A stretch of DNA of 64,000 nt from Hevea brasiliensis (lineage: Eukaryota > Streptophyta > Magnoliopsida > Malpighiales > Euphorbiaceae), in contig NC_079505.1 of assembly GCF_030052815.1 (NCBI RefSeq), positions 71,198,324 to 71,262,323 of the forward strand, written 5' to 3'. Positions 36,101-48,015 of the stretch are shown one piece after another (within the stretch, counting starts at the first letter, position 1; the number at the start of each line of letters is the position of its first letter). The notes beneath the pieces are model-generated. The model was not told the DNA's origin and did not search any database. It saw only the letters and a list, made by a program, of their open reading frames with translations. The position numbers were made by a program, and so were the translations under genes.

Positions 36101-39100
36101 AAGAGCTGAAATGCTTCCTAGTGGCTATCTAATTCGACCTTGTGAGGGTGGTGGCTCCATCATTCACATTGTGGACCATGTTGATTTAGATGTGAGAATC
36201 ATTTATGATTTAACTGCTCTAGTTTTCCAGCAATGTAGATTTGATATATTCACTTTCCAAGTTAAGTTAAAATATGTAATTGTTTTATGTTAGGCTTGGA
36301 GCATTCCTGAAGTTCTGAGGCCCCTATATGAATCATCCAAAATTCTTGCTCAGAAAATGACCTTGGCTGTAAGGAACTCACTGCATTGGGATTGAATCAT
36401 TCTGATTTTGGTCAATTATGTTTATTTTTTGTCTTGGTATTATAATTATGCAGGCCTTACGGTACATACGGCAAATTTCACTAGAGACTAGTGGAGAAAT
36501 TCAGTATGGTGGTGGTCGACAGCCTACTGTTTTAAGAACATTTAGTCAGAGACTTTGTAGGTAAGGCCTAACTAGTATTTGGGTTAGCCAGTGCCGAGTG
36601 TTTGAATGAATGGTCAGCTAGGAAATGTAATTATCTCTATTGTTGACTGTTTTCCTTTTAATTGCTAATTCTCTCTTTGCTGATTTTGGAATCTAGCAGC
36701 CTGGATTATGTGTAGTCCTTGAGCTTTTATTAGCATCATTTCTTCCCTTTTTTTATTAACTATATTTTCTGTAATTGGATTTCAGGGGTTTCAATGATGC
36801 TGTCAATGGATTTGCAGATGATGGTTGGTCACTTCTCGGTGGTGATGGTGTGGAGGATGTGACCATTGTCATAAATTCATCTCCAAATAAATTTCTAGGG
36901 TCTCAATATAATGCTTCAGTGTTCCCAACTTTTGGAGGAGGGGTGCTGTGTGCAAAGGCATCAATGTTGCTGCAGGTATTCACCAGTAATCAAAGAGGAT
37001 ATTCTGGGTTCATCACCCTTCTGATGTGTCAAATATCATTAAATATGTCCTTTCTGCTTGTTGCTTAGCTAGTTATGAAGCTTTACTTTCACTATTTCAT
37101 TATTGATTCCTTGATAATCGACTGTCATTTATCAACTGTTCATGTGGGTCTGCAGAATGTCCCCCCTGCTCTGCTTGTTCAGTTTCTGAGGGAACATCGT
37201 TCAGAGTGGGCTGACTATGGGGTTGATACCTATTCTTCGGCATGTCTCAAAGCTAGTCCTTATGCAATTCCTTGCGCAAGACCTGGGGGTTTCCCCAGTG
37301 GCCAGGTCATTTTACCTCTTGCCCATACTGTGGAGCATGAGGAGGTGATGACTTTCTAAACAAATTCGTATATTTTTGTTTTCTTTTATCACATCCTAAA
37401 ATCCTGTTGATAATACCATTTACATTTTGGATTTCCCCCCCGTGTAGTTCTTGGAGGTAGTTCGGCTGGAGGGCCATGCCTTTTCCCCTGAAGATGTAGC
37501 TTTGGCACGGGATATGTACCTGTTACAGGTTAGTTTACTAGCCACCAACTTGGCAGAAACCTTTGTTTTCTTGCCTTTCAGGCATATTTTAGTAATTATA
37601 TTTTTTCAAATTTCCATTTTGACAGCTTTGCGGTGGAGTTGATGAAAAAGCTGTTGGTGCCTGTGCCCAGCTTGTCTTTGCACCTATTGATGAATCCTTT
37701 GCTGATGATGCTCCTCTGTTGCCATCTGGTTTCCGTGTCATACCATTAGATCCTAAAGCAGTTGGGTGACCTATTATCTTAGAATATGATCACTGATAAA
37801 AAAAAAATGATGTAGAAGTTATGCACAACATAATCAAATATTCTTTTTGAAATTATTCAGAAAAATGTTTTAAAATGAAAACAAGGGGATTTGTGCACAT
37901 ATTTTTGTTCACAAGCCAATTCATGGTTATGAATTGACAAAAGTGTTGCAAGCTAAGAACTGGAGCAATTTCCATTGCTACTAGGTCACAATCCTCTTTG
38001 CTGATACTTCATTGGTTGTATTTGGTTTTGATGTAGGATGGGCCTGCTCCAACTCGCACATTAGATTTGGCCTCTACGCTTGAAGTAGGTGCTGGTTGTG
38101 CACGCCCATCTACTGAGGCTGATACCAACAATTATAACCTTAGGTCAGTCCTGACAATTGCATTCCAATTTACTTTTGACAACCACTTGCGAGACAATGT
38201 GGCTGCTATGGCTCGCCAATATGTGCGTAGTGTTGTGGGGTCGGTTCAGAGGGTTGCAATGGCTATTTCCCCTTCACGGCTCAGCTCCCATATTGGGCCA
38301 AAGTCCCTTCCTGGCTCTCCTGAGGCTCTTACTTTGGCACGATGGATTTACCGAAGCTACAGGTATGACAATATTGTTCCCCTGAAACATTTTAATTTTT
38401 CCTTAGTTTAATTTAGGGGGCAAAAACAAAAATAGATATGCACTTTGCTTAGTTTTAGTTTAGCTTTCTTTAGTTTGAAAGGTGGTTTAATAACTAAACG
38501 AGCACTAGTGATGAGTCATTTATAATTTGAGTAATGACCGTTGATGTTGCTATGAATTGTTGTAAGGAATTTGATCATTTCTAAGGGAAAACTTAAGATT
38601 CAGGGAAAAGGCATTGTGTCCCAAAACCGAGTATTGTGTGTTGCAGGATCCACACCGGGGGAGATCTCATTCGGGTTGAATCCCAAGCTGGTGATGCTTT
38701 GTTGAAGCAACTTTGGCACCATTCAGATGCAATTATGTGCTGTTCCTTGAAAACCAATGTAATTATTTTGCATCTTCTTAACCAATTAGAAGATATCCTG
38801 ATCTTTCAATCATTCTTTGTGCAAGGAAAATTAATGTTACTAGCAAAAATATAATTGCAGGCATCTCCAGTCTTCACTTTTGCAAACCAGGCTGGTCTCA
38901 ACATGCTTGAAACAACTCTCGTAGCCCTTCAAGATATTATGCTTGACAAGATTCTCGATGAAGCAGGCCGGAAGATTCTTTGCTCAGAGTTCTCTAAGAT
39001 CATGCAACAGGTAAAATTCTCAACAGTCATCGACATCTGTAACTCGATCCAGAATAACCCAGCCTGACTTTTGTATAACTGGAAACAAACACATTAGTTA

Positions 39101-39369
39101 GATACAGAATCCAATAGTAAGCTTGTTTCATTCTGGCTTTGTCATAAATACCAATTCATCAAAGTTGCATGGCTAAGGTTTACAGGGGAACTGCGTTGAC
39201 ATTGGCCTGTTGTAAATTTCAGGGGTTTGCATGCCTGCCAGCTGGAATATGCGTATCCAGCATGGGGAGGCCAGTCTCCTATGACCAAGCTATTGCATGG
39301 AAAGTCCTCAACGATGATGATTCCAACCACTGCCTGGCCTTCCTGTTCATGAACTGGTCTTTTGTTTGA
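32327..39369 (+). CDS. PHB: Class III HD-ZIP transcription factor, PHABULOSA/PHAVOLUTA (ATHB-14/ATHB-9) type, 847 aa
   Basis: Nuclear regulator of adaxial leaf identity, meristem and vascular patterning. Eighteen coding exons: 32327-32541, 34545-34704, 35048-35163, 35251-35341, 35435-35530, 35616-35729, 35846-35929, 36036-36191, 36294-36368, 36454-36560, 36786-36975, 37156-37344, 37448-37528, 37626-37760, 38037-38362, 38647-38758, 38861-39010, 39223-39369. All are GT..AG and in phase (2544 nt), the usual HD-ZIP III structure. Domains: homeodomain about 19-80 (VWFQNRR at 66-72), leucine zipper about 85-125, START about 165-375, HD-SAD after it, MEKHLA to the C-terminal 'NWSFV'. 'QMIGMKPGPDS' and 'GGGRQP' with 'VDLDAWS' place it in the PHB/PHV clade rather than REV or ATHB-8/15. 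ATG 32327 is the first after the uORF. The exon 14 donor (GTTGGG) is weak. The miR165/166 site is intact. Confidence 0.97.
32608..32634. repeat. (CT)n microsatellite in intron 1 of the HD-ZIP III gene
   Basis: About 13 CT units shortly after the exon 1 donor. Confidence 0.95.
32991..33030. repeat. (CTT)n microsatellite in intron 1
   Basis: About 12 CTT units, one interrupted by CTA. Confidence 0.9.
33125..33158. repeat. Second (CT)n microsatellite in intron 1
   Basis: About 17 CT units. Together with the other two tracts it makes the 2.0 kb first intron (32542-34544) unusually pyrimidine-rich in its first third. Confidence 0.95.
35331..35444 (+). promoter_or_regulatory. miR165/166 target site, split by intron 4
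   Basis: The mature mRNA joins TTGGGATGAAG (35331-35341, end of exon 4) to CCTGGTCCGG (35435-35444, start of exon 5). This is the near-complementary site for miR165/166 known in all class III HD-ZIP genes. Genomic DNA has a 93-base intron in the middle, so only spliced RNA carries the site. The coded residues are I191-G-M-K|P-G-P, the PHB/PHV version. No mismatch beyond those usual in the family is seen, so regulation should be intact. Confidence 0.93.
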
Positions 39370-39716
39370 TGATTAAGAAAAATACCTAGAACTTGGCTAT
39401 CTATTAAGTTATATATATTTCCTTGTATTAGTATCCGAGAAACTATGACATTTGAATGTAGTAATGACAGGATATCATGAATGAATTTGTCTTCATGTGC
39501 ATGGTTATGTATTTGCTTGATGGGTGTGGTTCCACCGTCTACTTCTATCTATCAAAGTGTCTTTGGTGAGACTGGTGAAATTTCAATCAAAATGGATGAT
39601 GTTGGGAGTGTAGGTAGGGTGGTAGAAGGGGACCTACCTTCTGTTAGGGTTGTTGGCTTGGTTTTGTTTCACTACTCATCTACTTGTTACTTCTAGATCT
39701 TTTGATTTTCCTAAGC
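39370..39716 (+). other. 3' UTR of the HD-ZIP III gene (extent approximate)
   Basis: T-rich non-coding sequence following the stop codon. A 71-codon ORF at 39481-39696 has no recognisable protein. The poly(A) site was not fixed. Confidence 0.5.
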
Positions 39717-39952
39717 AGGTGTTTGGTGTACGAGATTAATAAGGGGTAAAGGTTAATTGTTACTTTTCATTAATATTATTTTGAATATTTAAAGAGATTA
39801 GATTAATTTTTAACTTTATTAATATATAATTTTCTAGTGATTAAATGTTAATGTTGGAGGTTAAGGTTAATAATTACTTTATTTAAAGGTAGATTAAAAC
39901 TTTTTAGGGTAATATTTGATCCTTAATTTTTTAATTTTATACCAAACACATT
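39717..39952. mobile_element. Small MITE downstream of the HD-ZIP III gene
   Basis: Ends GTGTTTGGTGTA (from 39719) and its near inverse TACCAAACACA (about 39940-39950) form terminal inverted repeats. CTAAG occurs just outside both ends (39711-39715 and 39953-39957). AT-rich, ~235 bp, non-coding. Confidence 0.55.
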
Positions 39953-40496
39953 CTAAGGGCAATATTCACATCCCTCGATGATGAATGGCAATATTCTTGA
40001 TGGGGTACCATGCTGTTTTTGTCTATCTTTATTTGTGAAAGTGTTATGTTCCCTTGTCTATACATGATCAGAACTGGCATGGAAGTGTTGAAAACTATTT
40101 CTTTTTCATTATTAATTATTATTATTTGAGCTAATGTGAGAAACTATGAATGATTCAAGATGAGATTTAGTTCTTCTGTTCTAGCATGAATGATTAAACT
40201 TGGAAAGTTTTAGATTCAGTGATAAAACTATATATTATTGATGGGTTTATGCAAATCTAGAGGTTGATTGATGAAAATCAAAGTAAAGATTCATACATCA
40301 ATCCAGGAAAAAGAAGCCAAAGGTGCTTACATGTTCCCTTAGGATAAAGTAAGGGTAAATAAACTTAGTTCAACATACTATACTTTTTAAGAAGTATATT
40401 TCCCTGATAGTATATTTGTAGAAACTTACTTTCTGAAAAATATTATATAAATGTATTTGGTATACAAATTAATATATTTAAAAATAATTTGCTTTT

Positions 40497-40514
40497 AAAA
40501 AAAAAAAAAATAAA

Positions 40515-40549
<35 letters not shown>
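40497..40549. repeat. Poly(A) low-complexity tract
   Basis: About 50 bases nearly all A, broken by TAAATAT, followed closely by a second A run near 40581-40595. No adjacent retroposon body with matching duplications was recognised. Confidence 0.9.
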
Positions 40550-40554
<5 letters not shown>

Positions 40555-41640
40555 TCTACTTCTTATAAATTAATTTTGATAAAAAAAAAAAAAAACTTTC
40601 TGTTCTTCTGTTTTTTTACTTTCTTAGTTTACTTGCACCCAACCAAACAAAGCCTTAGCATATGCTTGAATATAAATGTTATATGTACTTATCATACATA
40701 TTTTAATTAATTCTATATATATTTCGGTATAAATATTTAATTTAATAATTATTAATTTAATTTCATATAAAATTGAGTTATATTTAAAAGCACTATTTTC
40801 AATATAATTAACTTTTATTAGAATATAAACTCAAAATCTAATAGTTTTAAAAAAGAAATTAATATTATCTATTAATATCTTGAGCATATATAGATGAATT
40901 TGACATTATTATTAGAGTTAACAATGAAAAAAAATCTATATAAATATGTTAATTAAATATACAAAAAATTAATTTATGCATTAATCATAAAAATTATAAA
41001 ATAATTAAATAATTTTTTAATATTATATAAAAATAACTTTTTTCTCTTTTCAAACTTAATTTCAAATAAAATGAAATCATAATGTAACTAAAATTCATCT
41101 GAAATCCCAAATAAAATTATAATTTAATTAGAATTCATTATAAATGAAATTGAAGGATACGACTAATGAGTCACATGTTGCTTGATTACTTATTAGACTC
41201 CCTTAATATGCCAAAGTAAAGTTTACTCCCTTCTCATATAATAATTTTCTTTAATTTTAATAAAAATTAATAATTCAAATCAATTTTCATGGCCAAATCT
41301 CCGCATATTTTATAATTATGAAAATAAAAATAATATTAGATTATGATGATAACATTTGAAATTTTTGTTTTTTCCTTATCTACTCATTCATAAAGACTAT
41401 TACTAACTTATCCATAGATATGATAATTGATTAAGCCAAATCCAATCCAATTACATGAATATCTTATTGATACGATGTAAAGCGATCACATATGAGATAT
41501 ATTCCTTTAATTTAGAAAATACCTTTAGGAAACATTTTGTAAAATATGTTAATAAGGAATGTGTTACTATCAATTTCTTATAAATAGGGCTAGGTAAGGA
41601 GGAAGAAGTTCCTCTCTCTCCTTTGCTCCCCATTATTTCT
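40550..41640. other. AT-rich intergenic DNA, no gene seen
   Basis: No coding signal or bounded repeat. Confidence 0.5.
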
Positions 41641-41745
41641 TTGGTTGTTTGGCAATATTTGTTATTTTAGTAACTGTTAGCTATTCTAATAGCTATTAGC
41701 TATTAGTAATTAACTATTTATACAGTTATTTAATGTAATATCCCG

Positions 41746-41748
<3 letters not shown>

Positions 41749-41812
<64 letters not shown>
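41749..41812. repeat. (AT)n microsatellite near the LTR start
   Basis: About 32 AT units beginning 15 bases into the gypsy solo LTR. Confidence 0.95.
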
Positions 41813-41815
<3 letters not shown>

Positions 41816-42289
41816 TTTTATAAATTTTAATATTATTTTACTAGTTTACAATTTTATAACATCTTTTTTTTTAATTATATTAGATATTTATTTAAGTATG
41901 GCATTCATTTATTAAAGTATAATTATATTTTGTTATATTTTTGTTAGAAGTTTTGGTGGAAATATTTTGATACTATTAATATTATTATTAATTATGTTTT
42001 ATTTAAATTTAATCTGAATGTAATTATCATTAGTATTATGGTTGTTTTAATTAAAACTAAATTTAAAAACATTAAAGCATAATGGACTAAATTGAAAAGT
42101 GGAAAGGGCTTAATTGAATAACTTTGAAAAGTTTGGGGATCAAAAGCATAATTAAAAGAAAAAAAAAAAAGCAACTTTCTTTTCTCTCTCTCCCTCTCCC
42201 TCTTTCTCTTCTCTCTCTCCCGTCACCTTACTTCTCCCTCTCTTCTTCTTATGGCCGGTGAGTCCCCAGCCACCAATGACAGCCGGCGA

Positions 42290-42500
42290 GGAGCACCACC
42301 ACTCAGGCAATGCTGGCAAGCCATCTGCTGGCCATAGCAACTCTAGCAGCGGCGCACATGGTGGGTTTTTTCTACTTCATTTCACACATAGGAGGGGCAC
42401 CACCACCTAGGCGATGCTGGCAAGCCATTTGCCTGTCGTAGCAGCTCTAGCAGCAGTGCACATGGTGGGTTTTTTCTATTTTATCGCTCGTGCAGGAGGG
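42290..42500. repeat. Tandem duplication (~104 bp) inside the solo LTR
   Basis: Two adjacent units, from about 42290 and 42394, share 'GCACCACCAC', 'GATGCTGGCAAGCCAT'-like, 'GCACATGGTGGGTTTTTTC' and 'GGAGGGG' segments. They follow a CT-rich tract (42178-42250). The same LTR region in the 53-55 kb copy is GC-rich and also borders a CT/GA-rich tract. Confidence 0.8.
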
Positions 42501-43740
42501 GTGAACTTTCAAGCGTGATTTTGGCTTATCCGAAGTCCGATCAGGACATTTTTTGTGGCGTTGAAAAGCTTATTCCGTGAGCTTTCTTTTGGAACACTTT
42601 CCCGGCGTTTGGTAGTCAGATGAGTGAGACCAAGAGAAGAGAAGTTTTAGGTTTTTGTAACTTTTTGGCTAGATCTCGGCCAACCGACGGCTAGTTTGGA
42701 CGATCAGACCTAGGGATCATGATCTACACTCTTCAAGCTTTGTTTTAATACCAATTATGCCTTGATCGGAGATCGAACGGAGAAGATGCTCATCGGAAAA
42801 CCTAAACTAAACCGACTGATATCGAGCGATTGGAGCAGAGTTTTGATGAATCATCAATGGATTCGTCACTAGCAGCTTATGGGCATCCAGGATATGTACT
42901 CAGATCGATGATAGCTCACGGGTGCCTGAGATCAAGTTTTCGGCCTGATATGGATGCCTGGTGGTCCGTCTCGAAATATAGTCAATATAACAGTCAATCT
43001 AAGCATTTTTAGACATTCCAGATGTATTCCAGCTAGCAGAATTTGCAAAGCTAGTCCCCAACTCAAGTTGTGTAGTTTGTGCCTTGATTAAGTTAGCTGG
43101 TTAAATATGTAAAATATTCCTGGCTTAGTAAAATTAACTGAAATGACTTTAATTAATAAAAATACGGTGTGGAGGACCTTCAGGAATATTTTTATAATTT
43201 TTGAAGTGCTAAAAATAATTATTTGGAATGTAGAGGAGTTATAGACCTGAGCTGGAGTTTAGAAAATTGAACTTAGATTATGTTTCTTGTAGATTTCAGA
43301 TGGGCATTATAATTATTGTTATGAGCCTGAGGCCCTGTGTGTTATTGTTGTTGTATTTTTTTGCAGGTGATTAGGTCTAGCTATAAGGGAGATTCTGTCG
43401 AAATTTCGATAAGACTTTAGGAATTAAATTAATTAGTTAATTTTATTAGTAAATTGATAGAGGTCATTGTGTCTGTATAGGTAATCGGTGTCGGCTAACC
43501 TTTTTTCTCTCCAGTCGGACCAGCTGCAAATGGACTGACCAATCTATGAGTTAGATATTGATTATTTTTGTAATTTTAATATTAATTATATATCTAGCAT
43601 GTTCATGCATTTTATAAATATTTAATTATGCACATAAATAGTTAATATGTTAGAGGCATTTTTGCTGCATATTTAATTATTATTATTTATTTGTGATTGC
43701 TGCCTTAAAGATAATTTAGAGCTGTGTGTGTTATTTATAT

Positions 43741-46292
43741 TGAAGGAGCGGAAGCATGAAAAATACAACTTTAGATCATTGAATTCAAAAAATTTTCATC
43801 TAGGGTCACATGCATCATGCAAAATTCATTTTTATCTATTTGATTTCAATGATAAATAGCATATTAAAACTCTTTTAATATATTTTTGGATCTACATTTG
43901 CCATTTGAATCAAAATTTAATTGTATGATTAAAACTCCTAATTAAACACTTTAATTAGTCATGGGCCTCATTATGGGCCTTGGAACCAAGCCCACAAACA
44001 AACCCAAACAGCCATGCGCATGGTTGAATGAATCAAACCATGCGCACCATGGTGTTATTCATCAAGCTGCCACCTTTGTCATTACAACCAGCAATGATTT
44101 AATCATCTCATAATCAAATCACACAATTAAATCATATAATCGACAATCTAAATAGAAAATATAGTGGCTCTGATACCAATTGAAGGAGCCAAAGCATGAA
44201 AAATACAAATTTAGATAATTGAATTCAAAAATTTTTCATCTAGGGTCACATGCATCATGCAAGATTCATTTTTATCTATTTGATTTCAATGATAAACAGC
44301 ATGTTAAAACTCTTTTAATATATTTTTGGATCTATATTTGCCATTTAAGATTTTAGAATTAATAGATTAATTCATTAGAACCCTAGATTAGATGAAGAAT
44401 AAGTGCACTAACCTTTTTAATACACTGCAGTGTGTTTGGCACCTTTGGGATACACCTAGGACACCAGATGTTGTCCCTCTAGCTTGTCCACACCAAGATC
44501 ACCAATGACAGCCCCTTGAACAGCTTCTAAAGCTTTTCCAATCAATTAGAAAATCGGGTTTTGCATTTTGAGAGATTACAGATGTAAACACGACACTAGA
44601 AACAATTTCTAGTATTTTTAATTCAAGAGATTGTTGGTAAATCTCTTTGAATTAATGAGAGATGAAGAAGATGAGAAGAAGAACGCTCTAAGGGTGGCGG
44701 CACCAAGAGAATACAGCAGCTTGTATTTTTTATTCTTTCATCCTTACACTTATATAGCTAGGTCACCACTTTAAACCCTTGCCACATGTCACCTTCTGAT
44801 TGGCTCTAGGTTTAATTGACCCAATTACATTGTGTCAAGTGTCAAACCTATATTTAATATTGACTTTGATCATCTTACATGATTAAAAGACATATGACAA
44901 GCTTATGTGTAGTGCCATGTGTCACCATCTTATGGTGCCACATGTCACCCTGTGAAATGACCAAAATATCCACGTGTCTTAAATTTGAGTTCTCAACCCA
45001 AAATAATTATTTCTCTTCTTCTAATCAATTTATATCAAATATAAATTAATTAATTAATCTCTATTAATTAATTTCTCATAATTAAATTCATATTTAAACA
45101 CTTTAAATATAAATTTAACTTATACTATACATCCAATAACCTCGATTTGGTTTCAAGCCATACTAGGAACTTTGCAATCTAATTGCAAACCAAACCTATT
45201 TAATTAATTAATTAAACTCTTTAATTAATTAATTAAATCATATATAATTTAGAGATTACTTGTGTATGTGTGTGACTTACTAGGCTCGTCACTAATTGGC
45301 AATGAGACATGATATTAACTCTTAATATCATTAGAACTCTTTCTTACCATAAATGATTTCTCTAAATTATTTTATGCAGCTCATAGACTATGGTTAACAC
45401 CTAGCATTGCATGCCATAGCCACCCAATCAGTAATAAAGTTTACCTTAAATGAACCTATAATCATATGTTACCATGCACTAGAATCTCTCTGTTACAAAA
45501 TCTCAATTCGAGCTAGAATCATGGTTTATGTCAAACCCCATTTGCTATAAATATTATGTTCTCTTTTAATACTAGTTCTTGATTAAAAATATTTTCTCAT
45601 TAGAAACTCTTTTCTGATTAAATCTATCTGTTCTGGCTAAGAACTTGAAACATCAAGAACAATTAAATGAACATAGGATTTTATCCCTATTTACTTAGGG
45701 TAACAGATTCCATCTTGATCAACACCTACCTCCGTATATAACTAGTAGGAGCCAACACATGCCCATATACCCATACACAGTATAAGTATGAAAGAAGTAT
45801 CAAATTCAAACCACCTATATACAAGATAACTGTACTATCTCAGGTCTAAAGATTATATGCACTGATATGATTTATGACAATGTATTGACAAGAGTAAACT
45901 CCATGTGCTTGTCATAAATATCACTGGTTCGACCTACTTATCATATATAAGTGCTTATCATGTTTGTTATATGGCATGAGACTCACCATTCCATCTTATT
46001 TACATCTCATATAAATAACTTGGGAACAAACATGATTTCAATCTTTTTGGATAAGTTATGTCCTTATTGTAAAGTATCCTCGATTATAAACCTATTTATG
46101 ATACTTTGTGCTATAAATACTGTCACTTATATTCTTAACAACTTAAGAATAGAATTTCTAACAAAATATCAATGGAGCTTTTCTATTACATATAAATATA
46201 TTATGTAAAAGGAAAAGTGAAAATGTCTTTTATTAATAAAAATATGTACAAGATACATACTAAATAATATGCTCTAGGGCATACTACTAACA
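43741..46292 (-). mobile_element. Deleted LTR retrotransposon nested in the gypsy solo LTR
   Basis: Flanked by TATAT at 43736-43740 and 46293-46297. Read on the minus strand it has a complete 5' LTR (46292 to 44181, 2.1 kb; TGTTAGTAGTATG...GGCTCCTTCA). A perfect initiator-Met tRNA primer site TGGTATCAGAGC follows (44178 to 44167), then ~270 bases of leader, then only the last ~166 bases of the 3' LTR (43906 to 43741). All genes, the polypurine tract and the front of the 3' LTR are gone in one deletion. The LTR belongs to the same family as the solo LTR at 1437-3539. Confidence 0.9.
44167..44178 (-). other. Primer-binding site (initiator Met tRNA)
   Basis: GCTCTGATACCA on the plus strand, that is TGGTATCAGAGC on the minus strand, two bases inside the end of the 5' LTR. 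It is a perfect match to the usual plant LTR-element primer site and it fixes the element's orientation. Confidence 0.9.
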
Positions 46293-47228
46293 TATATATG
46301 GATATGGATATGGATTGGACGGGTAGTCATAGCTTGAGCTAGTCTCACCAGAACCCGATCCTTATGGATATGGAAAATCGAGGTGAGGCACGGCTTGAGT
46401 TGATCTCGTTGGCCCCTGCATCAGAATTTAAGCAAAAGTCTAACTTTAGTTGAGCTCGATGGCAAGATTTGCATTGAGAGAGCTGTATAGGGGGATCAAC
46501 TCCCATATTTATACATTGATGTAGCACACTGGGTGCGTGAGTAGCTCAAAATTATATTTTCATGCAAATATTTAATGAATTATGTGATAGATATGCATTA
46601 CATGGTAAGATTGCACTAGTTTTAGATAGTTATAGAAATTATATATATAATTAAATTTAAACTCTCCGAGTCGAACGTTCATTTCTATTCAAATATTTTT
46701 TTCCAGGTTGCAGAAGAAACAAGCTTATTTTTAGCCTAACTTGCATTTTTCTCTGCAGGTCGTAGTCTTTCTTAGTTTAATAGTTTTTATTGTGTCTATT
46801 TATTTATTTATTTATTTATCGATTTATTTAATTATTAGAACTCTGCTGTGACATTAGTTTTTGATATTGTATTAATTAATGAAAAAAAATTAATGATATT
46901 AAATGATTTGTATGTGCTGTGCATTAGGGTTGAGCTGGACTCTCATAATTATAAATTTCTTATAGTTATCGGGTTGGATTGGCCCAAATAAATTTATAAT
47001 ATTTTTTTTTCACATGTTGGGCCTTGATTTGGGTCATGGTTATGGGTTTGGGAATAGTGAGGCTTACAACGAGCCTCGGGAGTTTTATGCCTGTTGAGGT
47101 CCTAGTGCCGATCAAGCCTGTGGAATCGGGTCGTGACATTTAAAACAAAACTGTTTGGTAAAAAATAGGTGTTAGATTAGCTGTTAAATATAAAAATAGT
47201 GCTATCATCCTTTTGACCGTAGTCAAAA

Positions 47229-47287
47229 CTAATGTTATTAAACCCGATCCAGAGTGAGTCAGTGATTCAACTAGTGGGTTATTAAAT

Positions 47288-47321
<34 letters not shown>

Positions 47322-47851
47322 AATTAATTAAATATAACACCTATTAATATAAATAAATAACTATAATTAATTAAATTTTAATTTTATAAAATAAAACTTT
47401 AACATTTATTAAGTTATAATTAATAAATTTTAATAGTGTTTTTAAAATTTATATAAAAGTATTCAAGTAATATAATGCATAAAAATATATATAAATGTAT
47501 AATTCTTTTTTAAATATTTGTGAAATATTATGTACATGTTAAAAAGAAATATATTGATATAAAAAAAAACGCATAACTACCTTGCTAATTCAATTGATTT
47601 TAATTTTAAAAACTTTTTATGAGATTTTGAGTTCAATTCTCTATATCAACACTAAAAAAAAGATTTTATTGAATAATTGAATCGGCCAGGTCAACTGGGT
47701 CACATCGGTTTACTGGTTCAATTGCAAAGTTGATCAGGTCACATCGAGTCGCTTCCTCATCTGATTCAATTACAAACTCGGATTGATTTAAAGGCCGATT
47801 CATTAGTTCACTAGTTCAACTGGCTGGTCTAGTCCGGATTTAATAACAATT
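47229..47851. mobile_element. Non-autonomous inverted-repeat DNA element
   Basis: Ends AATGTTATTAAACCC (from 47231) and, on the opposite strand, AATTGTTATTAAATCC (from 47851) are imperfect terminal inverted repeats. GTCAAAA occurs on both sides (47222-47228 and 47852-47858). It interrupts the MITE fragment, as comparison with 13471-13853 shows. It contains an (AT)n run at 47286-47320 and no ORF of note. Superfamily uncertain (hAT- or Mutator-like by duplication length). Confidence 0.7.
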
Positions 47852-48015
47852 GTCAAAAGACTCTTTCAACCTTTAAAAGCTAAAAATGGTGAAGTTTCAT
47901 AAATCATTCCCTCAACCTTTAAGTATTGATATAAATATTGTGCTATCGAATAATATAAATAAAAAAGATAATCAAAATACTAAACACTACTTTAAAAGTT
48001 GTTGTTAATTATGAC

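Larger units (their letters stand above)
41734..47138 (+). mobile_element. Gypsy solo LTR (~2.85 kb), itself interrupted by another LTR element
   Basis: Starts TGTAATATCCCG (41734) and ends GGGTCGTGACA (47138), flanked by TTTAA at 41729-41733 and 47139-47143, a perfect 5-bp duplication. The terminal ~120 bases match the LTR of the 53-61 kb element in reverse ('GGTCCTAGTGCCG', 'GGGTCGTGACA'), so both belong to one family. It is interrupted by 43741-46292 plus a 5-bp duplication, leaving about 2.85 kb of LTR. No PBS or coding region follows, so it is a solo LTR. It contains an (AT)n run and a 104-bp tandem duplication. Confidence 0.88.
41641..48015. mobile_element. MITE copy split by two later insertions
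   Basis: Three fragments, 41641-41733, 47139-47228 and 47852-48015, read in order as the reverse complement of the MITE at 13471-13853. Matches include 'TAGTAACTGTTAGCTATT' on the left, 'TAAATATAAAAATAGTG' in the middle, and 'CAACCTTTAAAAGCTAAAAA' followed by an 'AAAAGTTGTTGTTAA' end. The gaps are the gypsy solo LTR 41734-47138 and the inverted-repeat element 47229-47851. Exact outer ends and duplication were not resolved. Confidence 0.7.
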
